DNA of 64,000 bases from an uncultured Chitinophagaceae bacterium (lineage in GTDB: Bacteria > Bacteroidota > Bacteroidia > Chitinophagales > Chitinophagaceae). The stretch is taken from the NCBI GenBank assembly GCA_937907395.1, contig CALCII010000014.1:62001-126000 (forward strand), written 5' to 3'. Positions 1-8,067 of this stretch are shown here, one piece after another (the first letter of the stretch is position 1; every line of letters begins with the position of its first letter). Under the pieces are notes generated by a model. The model was not told where the DNA came from. It did no database searches and worked only from the letters and a program-made list of their open reading frames with translations. A program made the translations under genes and the position numbers.

Positions 1-56
1 ATTTGCTAAAGTAATTGATTTGAGCGAAAAACAGCAATTCAGGTGTAAGTTGTATA

Positions 57-599
57 TCAGGAAGCAGAAAGCTGCTGTTGTATGTGTCCAAAAAACTGCT
101 CCAGTCCTTGAAACATATCCTTAAACCAGGGAATGATAGTACCCAATGCATTGATCAATCCCGGGCCCCATGGTTGTACCCATTTATATGTAATGGATTC
201 TTTTATTGTTTCTTCTGAAAACAGATGCAGATTGGTTGAAAAAAATAAAATCACACTGAGGATTAAAATATGAAGTGCAGCATATAATAAAATACCTCCG
301 GCTTTATTCACCCATCCAAGGAAAGCAAACTCCACCACTTCTTCCAACATCTTTGCACCCATCCGTATGATCATTACCACTACCAGCAACACCAACAGAA
401 ATGCTGCAATAGGCAACCATTTTGCTTCAATTGTTGTAGTGGCTCCCAGCCATTCTGCTACAATGGCACTCAGCTTCACTGCAGCAGTAAGTCCCACAAT
501 CCACGCAATAACAGAGAACACAGCAACAATCAACCCTTTCCTGATTCCCTTTACCACTGCAGATATCAGTGCTCCCAGTACAAACAGATCAATGATCAT
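57..599 (-). CDS. CvpA family membrane protein
   Basis: A 180-residue integral membrane protein of the CvpA family (named for colicin V production; in most bacteria the role is general envelope biology and poorly defined). Four hydrophobic segments can be seen at about residues 5-22, 26-48, 60-82 and 98-122, followed by a soluble, proline- and glutamine-containing tail. The N-terminal pattern, with an acidic residue in the first helix (MIIDLFVLG) and a basic KGIRKG turn, is typical of the family, and the length fits. It is the last gene of a tight minus-strand cluster, 9 nt after the YqeY-like gene, so it is probably transcribed from the promoter in front of gldC. Family call fairly sure; function not predictable. 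Confidence 0.82.
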   Translation of the reverse strand: MIIDLFVLGALISAVVKGIRKGLIVAVFSVIAWIVGLTAAVKLSAIVAEWLGATTTIEAKWLPIAAFLLVLLVVVMIIRMGAKMLEEVVEFAFLGWVNKAGGILLYAALHILILSVILFFSTNLHLFSEETIKESITYKWVQPWGPGLINALGTIIPWFKDMFQGLEQFFGHIQQQLSAS

Positions 600-608
600 T
601 TTTATTTC

Positions 609-1052
609 TTAAGAAAGTAATTCTTTTACCACAGCACTGATGGCTTTTCCATCTGCTTTACCGGCCAGCTGTTTGGTGGCAACACCCATTACCTTTCCCA
701 TATCTGCTGCTGAACTGGCGCCTGTTTGCGCAATGATCTGTTGCAAAGCTGCTTTAAGTTCCTCTGCCGTTAACTGGCTGGGCAGGAATTTTTCAATCAC
801 ACGGATTTCTTCTTCTTCTTTTTTTGCCAGGTCTTCACGATTCTGTTGCTGATAGATTTCCAATGAATCTTTGCGCTGCTTCATCATTTTCTGTAACATC
901 TTCAACTCATCATCGGCTGTTACTTCGGTTGCGCCGGACGTTTTGAGTAAAAGGATCGATGCTTTAATGGCTCGCAATCCTCTTAATGTTGCTTCATCTT
1001 TTGCTTTCATGGCCTCTTTCATTTCGGCCATTATTTGTTGTTCCAGACTCAT
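609..1052 (-). CDS. GatB/YqeY domain-containing protein
   Basis: A 147-residue cytosolic protein matching the stand-alone YqeY family, which corresponds to the tail domain of the amidotransferase subunit GatB and may bind tRNA. The start MSLEQQIMAEMKEAMKAKD, the RLLRAIKAS-like segment (LRGLRAIKAS) and the C-terminal MGKVMGVATKQLAGKADG stretch are characteristic. The length is normal for the family (about 150). It lies 12 nt downstream of gldC and 9 nt upstream of cvpA on the same strand, consistent with a three-gene operon. The biological role of stand-alone YqeY proteins is not well established. Confidence 0.9.
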   Translation of the reverse strand: MSLEQQIMAEMKEAMKAKDEATLRGLRAIKASILLLKTSGATEVTADDELKMLQKMMKQRKDSLEIYQQQNREDLAKKEEEEIRVIEKFLPSQLTAEELKAALQQIIAQTGASSAADMGKVMGVATKQLAGKADGKAISAVVKELLS

Positions 1053-1064
1053 ATAAAAATAGTT

Positions 1065-1418
1065 TTATTGGTTTTCTTTCAATTGACCGGCTCTGAACTC
1101 TTTCATAAACTGCTGCGCATAAGCTTTCATGTTAGCCGTGATATCGGGCTGATTGGTGGCACGCTGAAACGTATCGGCCATGGTCATAAATACCTGGTAA
1201 TAAAAATCGGCCATTTCATCCACCATCATTTCTTTGGTCCACAAATCAATGCGTAAGGCTGTTTTATCAGCTCCATCCCAAAAGGCCAGCATCATGGCTT
1301 TTGCTTTCTGGTCCATATCTGCAGTACTGTCACTGGCACGCCAGTTAATGGATTCCGGTATACGTGTTTCATCCATTATAACATCGATCGATATATTACT
1401 CTTGTGTGTCATATTCAT
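1065..1418 (-). CDS. gldC: Gliding motility protein GldC
   Basis: A 117-residue cytosolic protein matching GldC, a small Bacteroidota protein first described in Flavobacterium gliding motility, where it supports but is not essential for movement. Recognition rests on the conserved core MDETRIPESINWRA and the following segment with MMLAFWDG and LRIDLWTKEM, plus the expected length of about 110-120 residues. There is no signal peptide. An exact TAACTTTG box 10 nt upstream of the ATG makes this the first gene of the gldC-yqeY-cvpA operon. GldC also occurs in non-gliding Bacteroidota, so its presence alone does not prove motility. Confidence 0.88.
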   Translation of the reverse strand: MNMTHKSNISIDVIMDETRIPESINWRASDSTADMDQKAKAMMLAFWDGADKTALRIDLWTKEMMVDEMADFYYQVFMTMADTFQRATNQPDITANMKAYAQQFMKEFRAGQLKENQ

Positions 1419-1428
1419 TTTAATAAAT

Positions 1429-1436
1429 CAAAGTTA
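1429..1436 (-). promoter_or_regulatory. Promoter -7 box for gldC operon
   Basis: Exact TAACTTTG match to the Bacteroidota sigma-ABfr -7 consensus TAnnTTTG on the minus strand, 10 nt before the gldC ATG. The predicted mRNA leader is only a few nucleotides. Confidence 0.65.
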
Positions 1437-1438
1437 CA

Positions 1439-2566
1439 TTATTCAGAACCGGCGGCTTTTTTTACGGACTCCCAAAGTAATTCCGCCGTACGGTTCCATG
1501 TAAACAATTCAAGCCGGTGCTGCCCGTTTTCAACCAATTGCGACCGGAGTGTTTCATCCTTGTACAGCAACATCATTTTTTCTGCCAGGTCTTCATGGCT
1601 TTCCGGATTGATATACAGATAAGCATTCCCTCCAATCTCCGGCAAAGAACTCACTCTCGAAACAATGGCGGGCACTCCACATTGCAACGCTTCGAGCGGC
1701 GGCACACCAAAACCCTCAAACAAAGAAGGATACACTAATGCATAAGCCGAGGCTACCACTCTTGCCAGTTCTTCCTTGGACAAGTAGCCGGTGAGTACCA
1801 CATCGTTGCGGAACTTAAATGTGCTGAGTAATTTTCTGAATTCTTCATTTTTCCATGTCATTCTTCCTGCCACCAGTAATTTCATATTACTTTTCTGCCG
1901 CTTCTTGAACAAAGAAAAAGCCCTGAGTAAAGCAATTAAATTTTTCCTTGGATGAATGGAACCGGTATACACAAAATATTCTGCACCATCAGAAAATTTT
2001 TGTTTGATAGCTTCTTTCTCTTCCGCTGTCACTTTACGGAATACCGGGTTGGTACCACTGTACACCACATCAATTTTTGAAGCTTCCACTCCGTAATGCT
2101 CCACCATATCCTGCCTGGAAAACTCAGATACAGTAGCCACTTGTTTTGCTTTATCAATACACAGAGGAGTGTATCGCTTATAATACCACAAATGGCTTTT
2201 ATTGATAAATGAAGGATAATGTAAAAATGCAAGATCATGCACCACCAGACACTGGGGCACCGTTGTTACTGTTGAACAAAATCCATCCGGACTTAGAAAT
2301 ACATCTGCTTTAATTTTTTTCAGCAACAGTGGAACACGCAGGTTGTACCAAGCATACCACAACAATGGATGGCGGGCCGGAGGTTTTACAACCAATGCAT
2401 GAACGTTGGAAGGGAACGTATAATCCGGAATGGCACGATCAAACAGAAAATAAAATTCATGCTCCGGGTGTGCAGCTACCATACGAAAGGCCACTTCCTC
2501 AATGAAATAACCAAAGCCTTCCATTTTACCGGGGATCATAAACCTTGTATTGATAGCAACTTTCAT
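1439..2566 (-). CDS. Glycosyltransferase family 1/GT4
   Basis: A 375-residue GT-B fold glycosyltransferase (GT4, Pfam Glycos_transf_1), which transfers a sugar from a nucleotide-sugar donor, probably to a surface glycan or lipid. The N-terminal half begins MKVAINTRFMIPGKMEGFG, with the glycine-rich acceptor-domain loop. The C-terminal donor domain carries YTGSIHPRKNLIALLRAF and the signature LVYPSLFEGFGVPPLEALQCG with the EX7E-type glutamates. I chose the ATG at 2566 over the upstream start at 2578, because an exact TACCTTTG promoter box covers 2576-2583. No partner polysaccharide genes are adjacent, so the acceptor is unknown. Confidence 0.87.
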   Translation of the reverse strand: MKVAINTRFMIPGKMEGFGYFIEEVAFRMVAAHPEHEFYFLFDRAIPDYTFPSNVHALVVKPPARHPLLWYAWYNLRVPLLLKKIKADVFLSPDGFCSTVTTVPQCLVVHDLAFLHYPSFINKSHLWYYKRYTPLCIDKAKQVATVSEFSRQDMVEHYGVEASKIDVVYSGTNPVFRKVTAEEKEAIKQKFSDGAEYFVYTGSIHPRKNLIALLRAFSLFKKRQKSNMKLLVAGRMTWKNEEFRKLLSTFKFRNDVVLTGYLSKEELARVVASAYALVYPSLFEGFGVPPLEALQCGVPAIVSRVSSLPEIGGNAYLYINPESHEDLAEKMMLLYKDETLRSQLVENGQHRLELFTWNRTAELLWESVKKAAGSE

Positions 2567-2575
2567 AACGGGCAG

Positions 2576-2583
2576 CAAAGGTA
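2576..2583 (-). promoter_or_regulatory. Promoter -7 box for GT4 gene
   Basis: Exact TACCTTTG on the minus strand, ending 9 nt before the ATG at 2566. It overlaps the alternative start at 2578, ruling that start out if the box is used. Confidence 0.65.
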
Positions 2584-3048
2584 CATTGGAAGAACAGAGA
2601 TTTCACAGTTAATTCTAAGTTTTCATTCCCTGTTTATACCATTGAAATCACCAAAATATGACCTTATTTATGGTTTTCCAGTTAAAAAAAGTGTGCCCAG
2701 GTATCAAAAACAGGAATTTTTGAGTCATGCAAACCCGAAGGCCCGATAAGTACTAACCATTAGGATTAGAAAATCAATAAAAAAGCTTTTCGCTAAAAAA
2801 AAGCACTTTAAAAAAATTGGAATGGTAATTGCTTTTATGAAAGCGGAATTCGCTCTTTGAAAAATTCAGATTACACAACGTATTGATTTTATGATACTTG
2901 AGTTGTGAGGCGCTAAATCCTTACTACTCACCAATGATTTCTACATGATGGTTTTACAATGTGGATTTTGGGTAAACGACCCCGCTTTCAAGTGGGGTCT
3001 TCTTCTATTTTCCACTTTTGTGCAGTTTGTTTTTTTCAGATTTCGAAT
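2584..3048. other. Gene-free region with RNA-like structure
   Basis: The largest gene-free stretch. I see no convincing coding frame. Local inverted repeats are present: TCAAAAA/TTTTTGA (2704-2723), GCTTT/AAAGC (2831-2844), AGCG/CGCT (2842-2854), and a composite stem CACAACGTAT (2874-2883) with ATAC (2894-2897) and GTTGTG (2902-2907). An 8-bp GC-rich hairpin follows at 2978-2999. The pattern suggests a structured non-coding RNA of about 130-170 nt on the plus strand ending at that hairpin, but no family is recognised and no good promoter box is visible. Confidence 0.3.
2978..3010 (+). terminator. GC-rich hairpin, possible terminator
   Basis: GACCCCGC, loop TTTCAA, GTGGGGTC (2978-2999; one G-T pair), followed by a T-rich but interrupted tract TTCTTCTATTTT. 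It is a plausible intrinsic terminator on the plus strand although no coding gene precedes it. Confidence 0.5.
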
Positions 3049-3056
3049 TATTTTTG
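3049..3056 (+). promoter_or_regulatory. Promoter for secreted protein/protease pair
   Basis: Exact -7 box TATTTTTG with a TTG at 3027-3029, 19 nt upstream, fitting the -33 element. The start codon at 3097 leaves a leader of about 35 nt. Confidence 0.6.
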
Positions 3057-3096
3057 GTGAGAGATTTAATCTAATATCCTAATAAAACTAAAAACC

Positions 3097-3579
3097 ATGA
3101 AGAAGCTATTAACCGTTCTTCTGTTCTGTTTGCCCGCCGCCCTCACTTATGCACAAGATGGGCCGCAATTTTCCTCAGGTCGTGAAAAACATGATGGCAA
3201 ACCACAATTAATTTCCACATCAGCATCTGCAAGAGCAAAAAGCAAGTTTCCTGTACGCCGTGCTTTTATAAATGAAGTAATGGGTTACAGATTAAACCAG
3301 ACTGTTCAACTCCAGGTTATTGATGGTTTTCAATTCAAAGGAAAAGTATCTGCTATTACGCATGATGCACCCGGACTTGAAACAATAATCATGCAGTCTG
3401 CCGAAACAAAAGGATTAGTATTATCTATTTCTAAAATAAAAGCCCAGGATGGCACCATCAGTTACAGAGGTATGATGATGAGCACCAGCCATAGTGATAT
3501 GCTGATGCTTGAGAAAGACCCTGTAACAGGTGAATATTTCTGGAACAAAAAAACAGTATCACATATGATTCCGGATTAA
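3097..3579 (+). CDS. Secreted protein of unknown function
   Basis: A 160-residue protein not recognised as a named family. Residues 1-19 form a clear signal peptide (MKKLLTVLLFCLPAALTYA, cleavage before QDG), so it is exported. The mature part has a basic linker (about residues 30-58), then a compact beta-rich region with VQLQVIDGFQFKGKV and a second half rich in methionine (MMMSTSHSDMLMLEK). It lacks cysteines after the signal peptide, membrane segments and a type IX sorting tail. It sits 56 nt upstream of a secreted metalloprotease with one promoter in front of both. An accessory, inhibitor or folding partner of that protease is conceivable but unproven. Confidence 0.7.
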   Translation: MKKLLTVLLFCLPAALTYAQDGPQFSSGREKHDGKPQLISTSASARAKSKFPVRRAFINEVMGYRLNQTVQLQVIDGFQFKGKVSAITHDAPGLETIIMQSAETKGLVLSISKIKAQDGTISYRGMMMSTSHSDMLMLEKDPVTGEYFWNKKTVSHMIPD

Positions 3580-3635
3580 GATCCATCCGAAACCGTCCCT
3601 GAAAACTATAACCGTAATCCATAAATCCAATCCCC

Positions 3636-5231
3636 ATGAAACGTCTAAGCGTTACTTTCTGCGCTATCCTGCTTGCAATTACAGGAACATTTGCCCAGGT
3701 GAATCTTGGTAAAATGAACAGTTATCCATCAGCAAGTGCAACCATTTTCTTAGATTTTGACGGACAAACTGTAATATCACCCTATTGGAACGGAGGTATG
3801 CCTATTTATGCTGCTGCCCCTGCATTAACAGAAGCACAGATGCTGCGTGTCTTCAACCAGGTTTCTGAAGATTTCAGACCTTTCAATGTGAATATCACTA
3901 CTGACTCCACTGTATATTTTGCAGCACCAACTACCAAAAGACAACGTGTGATCATTACCAGCACCAGCTCCTGGTACGGAAGTGCCGGTGGTGTAGCCTG
4001 GGTTGAGTCATTCCGTTGGGGACTGGAAGTTCCTGCATTCGTGTTTGCCAACCTGCTTAGCAACAACTCTAAAATGGTTTCTGAAGCTACTTCACATGAA
4101 ACCGGACATACATTAGGATTATATCACCAAAGCCAGTACAGCGGAACTACTTTTGTACAGGAATACAATCCCGGCATTGGTTCAGGTGAAATCAGCTGGG
4201 CACCTATTATGGGCAACAGCTATTCCCGCAACCTCACCTTGTGGCACAATGGCCCCAACAGCTTTGGATCAACCAGTATGCAGGATGAACTTTCTATCAT
4301 CAGCGGATCTGGTAATGGATTTGGATACCGCACAGACGATGTTGGTAATACAACAGCTGCTGCTGCCAATGTAACAATCAACGCAAACAGTTATGGCATC
4401 ACCGGATTTGTTAATTCAACTAATGATGTGGATGTATTCCGTTTGTCGCTTACAACGAAAGGACGCCTCGTATTAAACGCTATTCCTTACAACATTGCCA
4501 GTGGTAATCAATCAGCAAATATTGATCTTTCTGTTTCATTATTAAGAAGTAATGGTACTGTTATTGCCACCTATAACCCTTCAACATCAGTCGAAGCCAT
4601 TATTGATACAACACTTGATGCAGGCACGTATTTTTATCGTGTTAATAATACAAGCAATGTAAACACTGTGAACTATGGTATGCTTGGCAACTACACCATG
4701 ACCGGAACTTTCAGTTCAGGTGCATCATTACCTATTTACAGTTTGATTTTAGGCGGTTCTGTTGCCAACAACAAACACGATTTAAACTGGAGCATTATTG
4801 CAGATGAAGGCATTGAATCAATTGTTGTGGAAGTTTCAAACGATGGTAAAACATTCAACAAGCTTCAGGATGTAAATGGCACATCACGTAAGTTTTCTTA
4901 CGTTCCTTCTGCTAGCGGTGTTTTATACTACAGACTTTATGTAACCACTGCATCTCAATTAAAATACTACTCAAACATTATATCTCTGAAAGAAGCCAGC
5001 ACAAATGCCCGCTTTAATGTGATGTCAAATCTTATCAGTAATACGCTGGTTGTAAACAGCAACGGAACCTATAACTGGAGATTGGTAGACATGAACGGAC
5101 GCATGCTTCAAACCGGTAAAATGAGTAATGGTATTAACCGCATCGATGCCACACGCCTCAGCAGCGGTATGTACCTGCTTCAAATTATTGACGGCACCGA
5201 AATTGCCACCCAAAAACTGGTGAAACAATAA
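3636..5231 (+). CDS. Secreted metzincin protease with T9SS sorting domain
   Basis: A 531-residue secreted zinc metalloprotease. Residues 1-20 are a signal peptide ending FAQ. The zinc site HETGHTLGLYH is at residues 154-164 (ligands His154, His158, His164; catalytic Glu155), the extended metzincin motif. The middle part (about 240-355) contains a pre-peptidase-C-like beta domain (DVDVFRLSL, DAGTYFYRV). The last 75 residues look like a type IX secretion C-terminal domain, with WRLVDMNGRMLQTGKM, the SSGMYLL element and a final basic KLVKQ. It is therefore probably exported by Sec, then moved to the cell surface or medium by T9SS. The upstream small secreted protein is likely co-transcribed, and a strong terminator follows. 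Confidence 0.88.
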   Translation: MKRLSVTFCAILLAITGTFAQVNLGKMNSYPSASATIFLDFDGQTVISPYWNGGMPIYAAAPALTEAQMLRVFNQVSEDFRPFNVNITTDSTVYFAAPTTKRQRVIITSTSSWYGSAGGVAWVESFRWGLEVPAFVFANLLSNNSKMVSEATSHETGHTLGLYHQSQYSGTTFVQEYNPGIGSGEISWAPIMGNSYSRNLTLWHNGPNSFGSTSMQDELSIISGSGNGFGYRTDDVGNTTAAAANVTINANSYGITGFVNSTNDVDVFRLSLTTKGRLVLNAIPYNIASGNQSANIDLSVSLLRSNGTVIATYNPSTSVEAIIDTTLDAGTYFYRVNNTSNVNTVNYGMLGNYTMTGTFSSGASLPIYSLILGGSVANNKHDLNWSIIADEGIESIVVEVSNDGKTFNKLQDVNGTSRKFSYVPSASGVLYYRLYVTTASQLKYYSNIISLKEASTNARFNVMSNLISNTLVVNSNGTYNWRLVDMNGRMLQTGKMSNGINRIDATRLSSGMYLLQIIDGTEIATQKLVKQ

Positions 5232-5268
5232 GAATAAGACCCTTTTTGCTTACTTTTAATAATCAATG

Positions 5269-5297
5269 CTGCCCCGTTCCCGGGGCAGTCTTTTTTT
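5269..5297 (+). terminator. Intrinsic terminator after metzincin gene
   Basis: Perfect stem CTGCCCC (5269-5275) with GGGGCAG (5282-5288), loop of 6, followed by a run of seven T at 5291-5297. It lies 37 nt after the protease stop codon. Confidence 0.88.
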
Positions 5298-5300
5298 AAT

Positions 5301-5308
5301 TACTTTTG
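5301..5308 (+). promoter_or_regulatory. Promoter -7 box for DUF4290 gene
   Basis: Exact TACTTTTG immediately after the preceding terminator's T-run. It excludes the alternative TTG start at 5306 and points to the ATG at 5321, 12 nt downstream. Confidence 0.65.
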
Positions 5309-5320
5309 CCTTTTACGAAT

Positions 5321-6007
5321 ATGGAATATAATACTACAAGAAACGGACTGATCATCCGTGAATATGGGCGCCACATACAGAAAATGGTGGATCATATCCT
5401 TACTATTGAAGACCGCAAGAAAAGACAGGAGCAAGCTCATGTTGTGATTGAATTGATGGGATTTTTGAATCCGCACCTGAAAAATGTGGAAGACTTTCGT
5501 CATAAATTATGGGACCATTTGTTTCTGATTTCAGATTTCAAACTGGATGTAGACAGTCCCTATCCCATTCCCACCCGGGAAACATTAAAGGCAAAACCAG
5601 AACGCTTACCTTATCCCAAACGTTACCCACGGTACAATCACCTGGGTAAGAATATTGAAATGGTTATAGATAAGGCACTGAAGGAAGAGAATCCGGAGAA
5701 AAAACAAGGCTTTGCCAATGCTATTGCCTATTACATGAAACTTTCATACAACAACTGGCACAAGGAAAATATACATGACGATGCTGTTCAGGCCGAACTG
5801 GCAGCCATTACAAAAGGGGAATTGGAGTTCAATAACAAACCTTTTGTACGCCAGTACCGCCCCAGCGACGACTTCCGTGAAAACAGGGGCGGCGGACAAA
5901 AACGCCATAAACACTTTCAGCAACGCAACCGCAATAATGGTGGTGGCGGTGGCCGTGACAACAGAAACAATGGCGGCGGAGGTGGAAAGTTTAAAAAACG
6001 CTACTAA
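5321..6007 (+). CDS. DUF4290 protein with Gly/Asn/Arg-rich tail
   Basis: A 228-residue cytosolic protein of the Bacteroidota-specific DUF4290 family. The first 165 residues are the family domain (MEYNTTRNGLIIREYGRHIQ start, MGFLNPHLKNVEDFRHKLWDHL), mostly helical and of unknown function. From about residue 190 the composition changes sharply to a low-complexity basic tail, with GGGQKRHKHFQQRNRNNGG and two GGGGG runs separated by RDNRNN, ending KFKKRY. Such RGG-like tails are common in RNA-binding proteins, so an RNA-related role is inferred. The ATG at 5321 is chosen because a promoter box covers the earlier start. murA follows 119 nt downstream; both may be transcribed together. Confidence 0.87.
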   Translation: MEYNTTRNGLIIREYGRHIQKMVDHILTIEDRKKRQEQAHVVIELMGFLNPHLKNVEDFRHKLWDHLFLISDFKLDVDSPYPIPTRETLKAKPERLPYPKRYPRYNHLGKNIEMVIDKALKEENPEKKQGFANAIAYYMKLSYNNWHKENIHDDAVQAELAAITKGELEFNNKPFVRQYRPSDDFRENRGGGQKRHKHFQQRNRNNGGGGGRDNRNNGGGGGKFKKRY

Positions 6008-6126
6008 CTCTTTTTTAATAGATTGTTTGAAGGTTGATAAGTTCTGCTTACCAACCTTTTATTTTTATCACACTTACCATTATTTTCGGCAAGCTTATTA
6101 ACTTGTCCAACGATCAACTGATTACC

Positions 6127-7431
6127 ATGCATTCATTTCAAGTAAGAGGCGGAAAAAAACTGAAAGGAGAAATTGTACCCCAGGGTGCTAAAAATGAGGC
6201 CCTGCAGATTATTAGTGCCGTTTTACTTACCGCCGAACCGGTAACGATTACAAATATCCCCGACATTCTCGATGTAAACCTGCTCATTGAATTGTTACAG
6301 GAAATGAAAGTGAAAGTGGATCGTCCGCAACGGGACACCTGTACATTCATTGCCGATGATGTGGATGTGGATTACCTGCACAGTGAAACCTTCCGTAAAA
6401 AAAGTGGTCGGTTACGTGGCTCCGTTATGTTGGCAGGCCCTATGCTGGCCCGGTATAAAAAAGCATTCATTCCAAAACCGGGTGGCGACAAAATTGGCCG
6501 TCGCCGTTTGGATACACATATCATTGGTTTTGAAAAACTGGGGGCGGCGTTTGATTATCACCCGGAAGATGGATTTTTCCATCTCACCACACCCCAGCTG
6601 CAGGGCACTACCATGATGCTGGATGAGCCTTCCGTTACAGGAACAGCCAACATCATCATGGCAGCTACAATGGCCAACGGTACCACCACTATTTACAATG
6701 CAGCTTGCGAACCTTATATCCAGCAATTGTGCAAAATGCTCAACCGCATGGGTGCTAAGATCAGCGGTATTGGCAGCAATCTTTTAACCATCACAGGAGT
6801 AGATTCATTGGGCGGAACAACACATGCTATGTTACCCGATATGATTGAAGTAGGTTCTTTCATAGGACTGGCTGCTATGACGCAAAGTGATATTCTTATT
6901 AAGAATGCAGGTGTGGAACATTTAGGAATCATTCCCGAAAAATTCCGCCAACTGGGAATTGAACTTAACATCAAAGGAGATGATATTCATATTCCCGAAC
7001 AGGAATTGTATGAAGTTCAACGTTATTTCGACGGTGGAGTTCTTACCATTTACGATCATCCATGGCCTGGCTTCACACCAGATCTCATCAGTATCATCCT
7101 TGTAACTGCAATACAGGCGAAAGGCAGCGTACTCATTCACCAGAAAATGTTTGAAAGCCGTTTGTTCTTTGTAGATAAACTGATAGACATGGGCGCACAG
7201 ATCATCCTCTGCGATCCACACCGGGCTGTGGTAATAGGTCTGGAAAGAGAACAAAAGCTGAGGGGCATTTCCATGAGCAGTCCGGATATACGTGCCGGTG
7301 TAGCCTTGCTCATTGCCGCCCTGAGTGCCGAAGGAAAAAGCATCATCCAGAATATTGAACAAATCGACAGAGGATATCAATACATCGATCAGCGTTTGCA
7401 ACAATTAGGTGCCGATATCAAACGTATTTAA
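6127..7431 (+). CDS. murA: UDP-GlcNAc 1-carboxyvinyltransferase MurA (Asp variant)
   Basis: A 434-residue enzyme catalysing the first committed step of peptidoglycan synthesis: transfer of enolpyruvate from PEP to UDP-N-acetylglucosamine in the cytosol. The substrate-binding KNEA motif (residues 22-25) near the N-terminus, RLRGSVMLAGP, and the C-terminal ADIRAG-like SSPDIRAGVALLIAAL are diagnostic. The active-site loop reads PKPGGDKIGRRRLDTH, where most bacteria have PGGC: Asp121 (codon 6487-6489) replaces the PEP/fosfomycin-reactive Cys. This change is known in naturally fosfomycin-resistant MurA, for example in Mycobacterium and Chlamydia. The ATG at 6127 gives normal length; the in-frame upstream extension adds 31 residues unlike the family. 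An acetyltransferase gene begins at the stop codon. Confidence 0.96.
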   Translation: MHSFQVRGGKKLKGEIVPQGAKNEALQIISAVLLTAEPVTITNIPDILDVNLLIELLQEMKVKVDRPQRDTCTFIADDVDVDYLHSETFRKKSGRLRGSVMLAGPMLARYKKAFIPKPGGDKIGRRRLDTHIIGFEKLGAAFDYHPEDGFFHLTTPQLQGTTMMLDEPSVTGTANIIMAATMANGTTTIYNAACEPYIQQLCKMLNRMGAKISGIGSNLLTITGVDSLGGTTHAMLPDMIEVGSFIGLAAMTQSDILIKNAGVEHLGIIPEKFRQLGIELNIKGDDIHIPEQELYEVQRYFDGGVLTIYDHPWPGFTPDLISIILVTAIQAKGSVLIHQKMFESRLFFVDKLIDMGAQIILCDPHRAVVIGLEREQKLRGISMSSPDIRAGVALLIAALSAEGKSIIQNIEQIDRGYQYIDQRLQQLGADIKRI

Positions 7432-7432
7432 A

Positions 7433-8032
7433 GTGATTGCCAACATCACCAACCAACACATCATTCTCGAAAACGAACGGGTACAACTCCGTCCGTTACA
7501 GGAAAGTGATTTCAACCATCTGCTCCCCTTCGCCCTCAATGAACCGGAGTTGTGGACCTACTCCTTTATTTCCGGCGCCGGTGAAGCAGGATTGGAACAG
7601 TATATCAGGATCGCAACAGAAAACAGAACCGCAGGTAAAGAATACCCCTTTATCATATTCGACAAACAAGCGAACCGTTATGCCGGCAGCACCCGGTTTT
7701 ATGATATTCAACCCTGTCATGATTGTGCACAACTGGGATTTACCTGGTATGGATCTGCCTTTCAACGAACCGGGCTCAACCGTCATTGCAAATGGTTGTT
7801 GCTGAATTTTGCGTTTGAAGAATGGAAACTGGAGCGGCTCGAATTCAGGGCCGATGCACGCAACCAAAGAAGCATCAATGCCATGAAAGCAATTGGCTGC
7901 CGGGAAGAAGGCATACTGCGAAGCCATATGGCATTGCCCGATGGAAGCCGGAGAGACAGCATTGTTTTAAGTATTCTGCGTAATGAATGGATACAGGGTT
8001 TGAAAGAACAGCTGCAGAAAAAAATGTACTGA
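7433..8032 (+). CDS. GNAT family N-acetyltransferase (RimJ/RimL-like)
   Basis: About 199 residues, acetyl-CoA-dependent N-acetyltransferase of the RimJ/RimL-like GNAT subgroup, which usually modifies protein N-termini or small amines. The N-terminal strand ERVQLRPLQESDFNHLLPF is typical. The acetyl-CoA region near QLGFTWYGSAFQRTGLNRHCKWLL corresponds to motif A, and LEFRADARNQRSINAMKAIGCREEG is the classic NxxSxxAxxKxGF-type end. The start is uncertain: GTG at 7433 lies 1 nt after the murA stop, while another GTG at 7409 would overlap murA. It is probably co-transcribed with murA. The substrate is not predictable. Confidence 0.85.
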   Translation: MIANITNQHIILENERVQLRPLQESDFNHLLPFALNEPELWTYSFISGAGEAGLEQYIRIATENRTAGKEYPFIIFDKQANRYAGSTRFYDIQPCHDCAQLGFTWYGSAFQRTGLNRHCKWLLLNFAFEEWKLERLEFRADARNQRSINAMKAIGCREEGILRSHMALPDGSRRDSIVLSILRNEWIQGLKEQLQKKMY

Positions 8033-8067
8033 TCCTCTTTTAGGGCTGACAAATTCCGCCCGATTCA

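Noticed and set aside
1..56. Possible gene fragment at the left edge
   Set aside because: Only 56 bases, with no recognisable protein or RNA signal; it appears to be 3' flanking sequence of the cvpA gene.
5888..6007. Frameshift explaining the Gly/Asn-rich end of the DUF4290 protein
   Set aside because: The tail is in frame, compositionally coherent and basic to its end (KFKKRY), and resembles genuine RGG-type tails.
6034..6126. 31-residue N-terminal extension of MurA
   Set aside because: The extension is hydrophobic and unlike the family; ATG at 6127 gives the standard MurA N-terminus and length.
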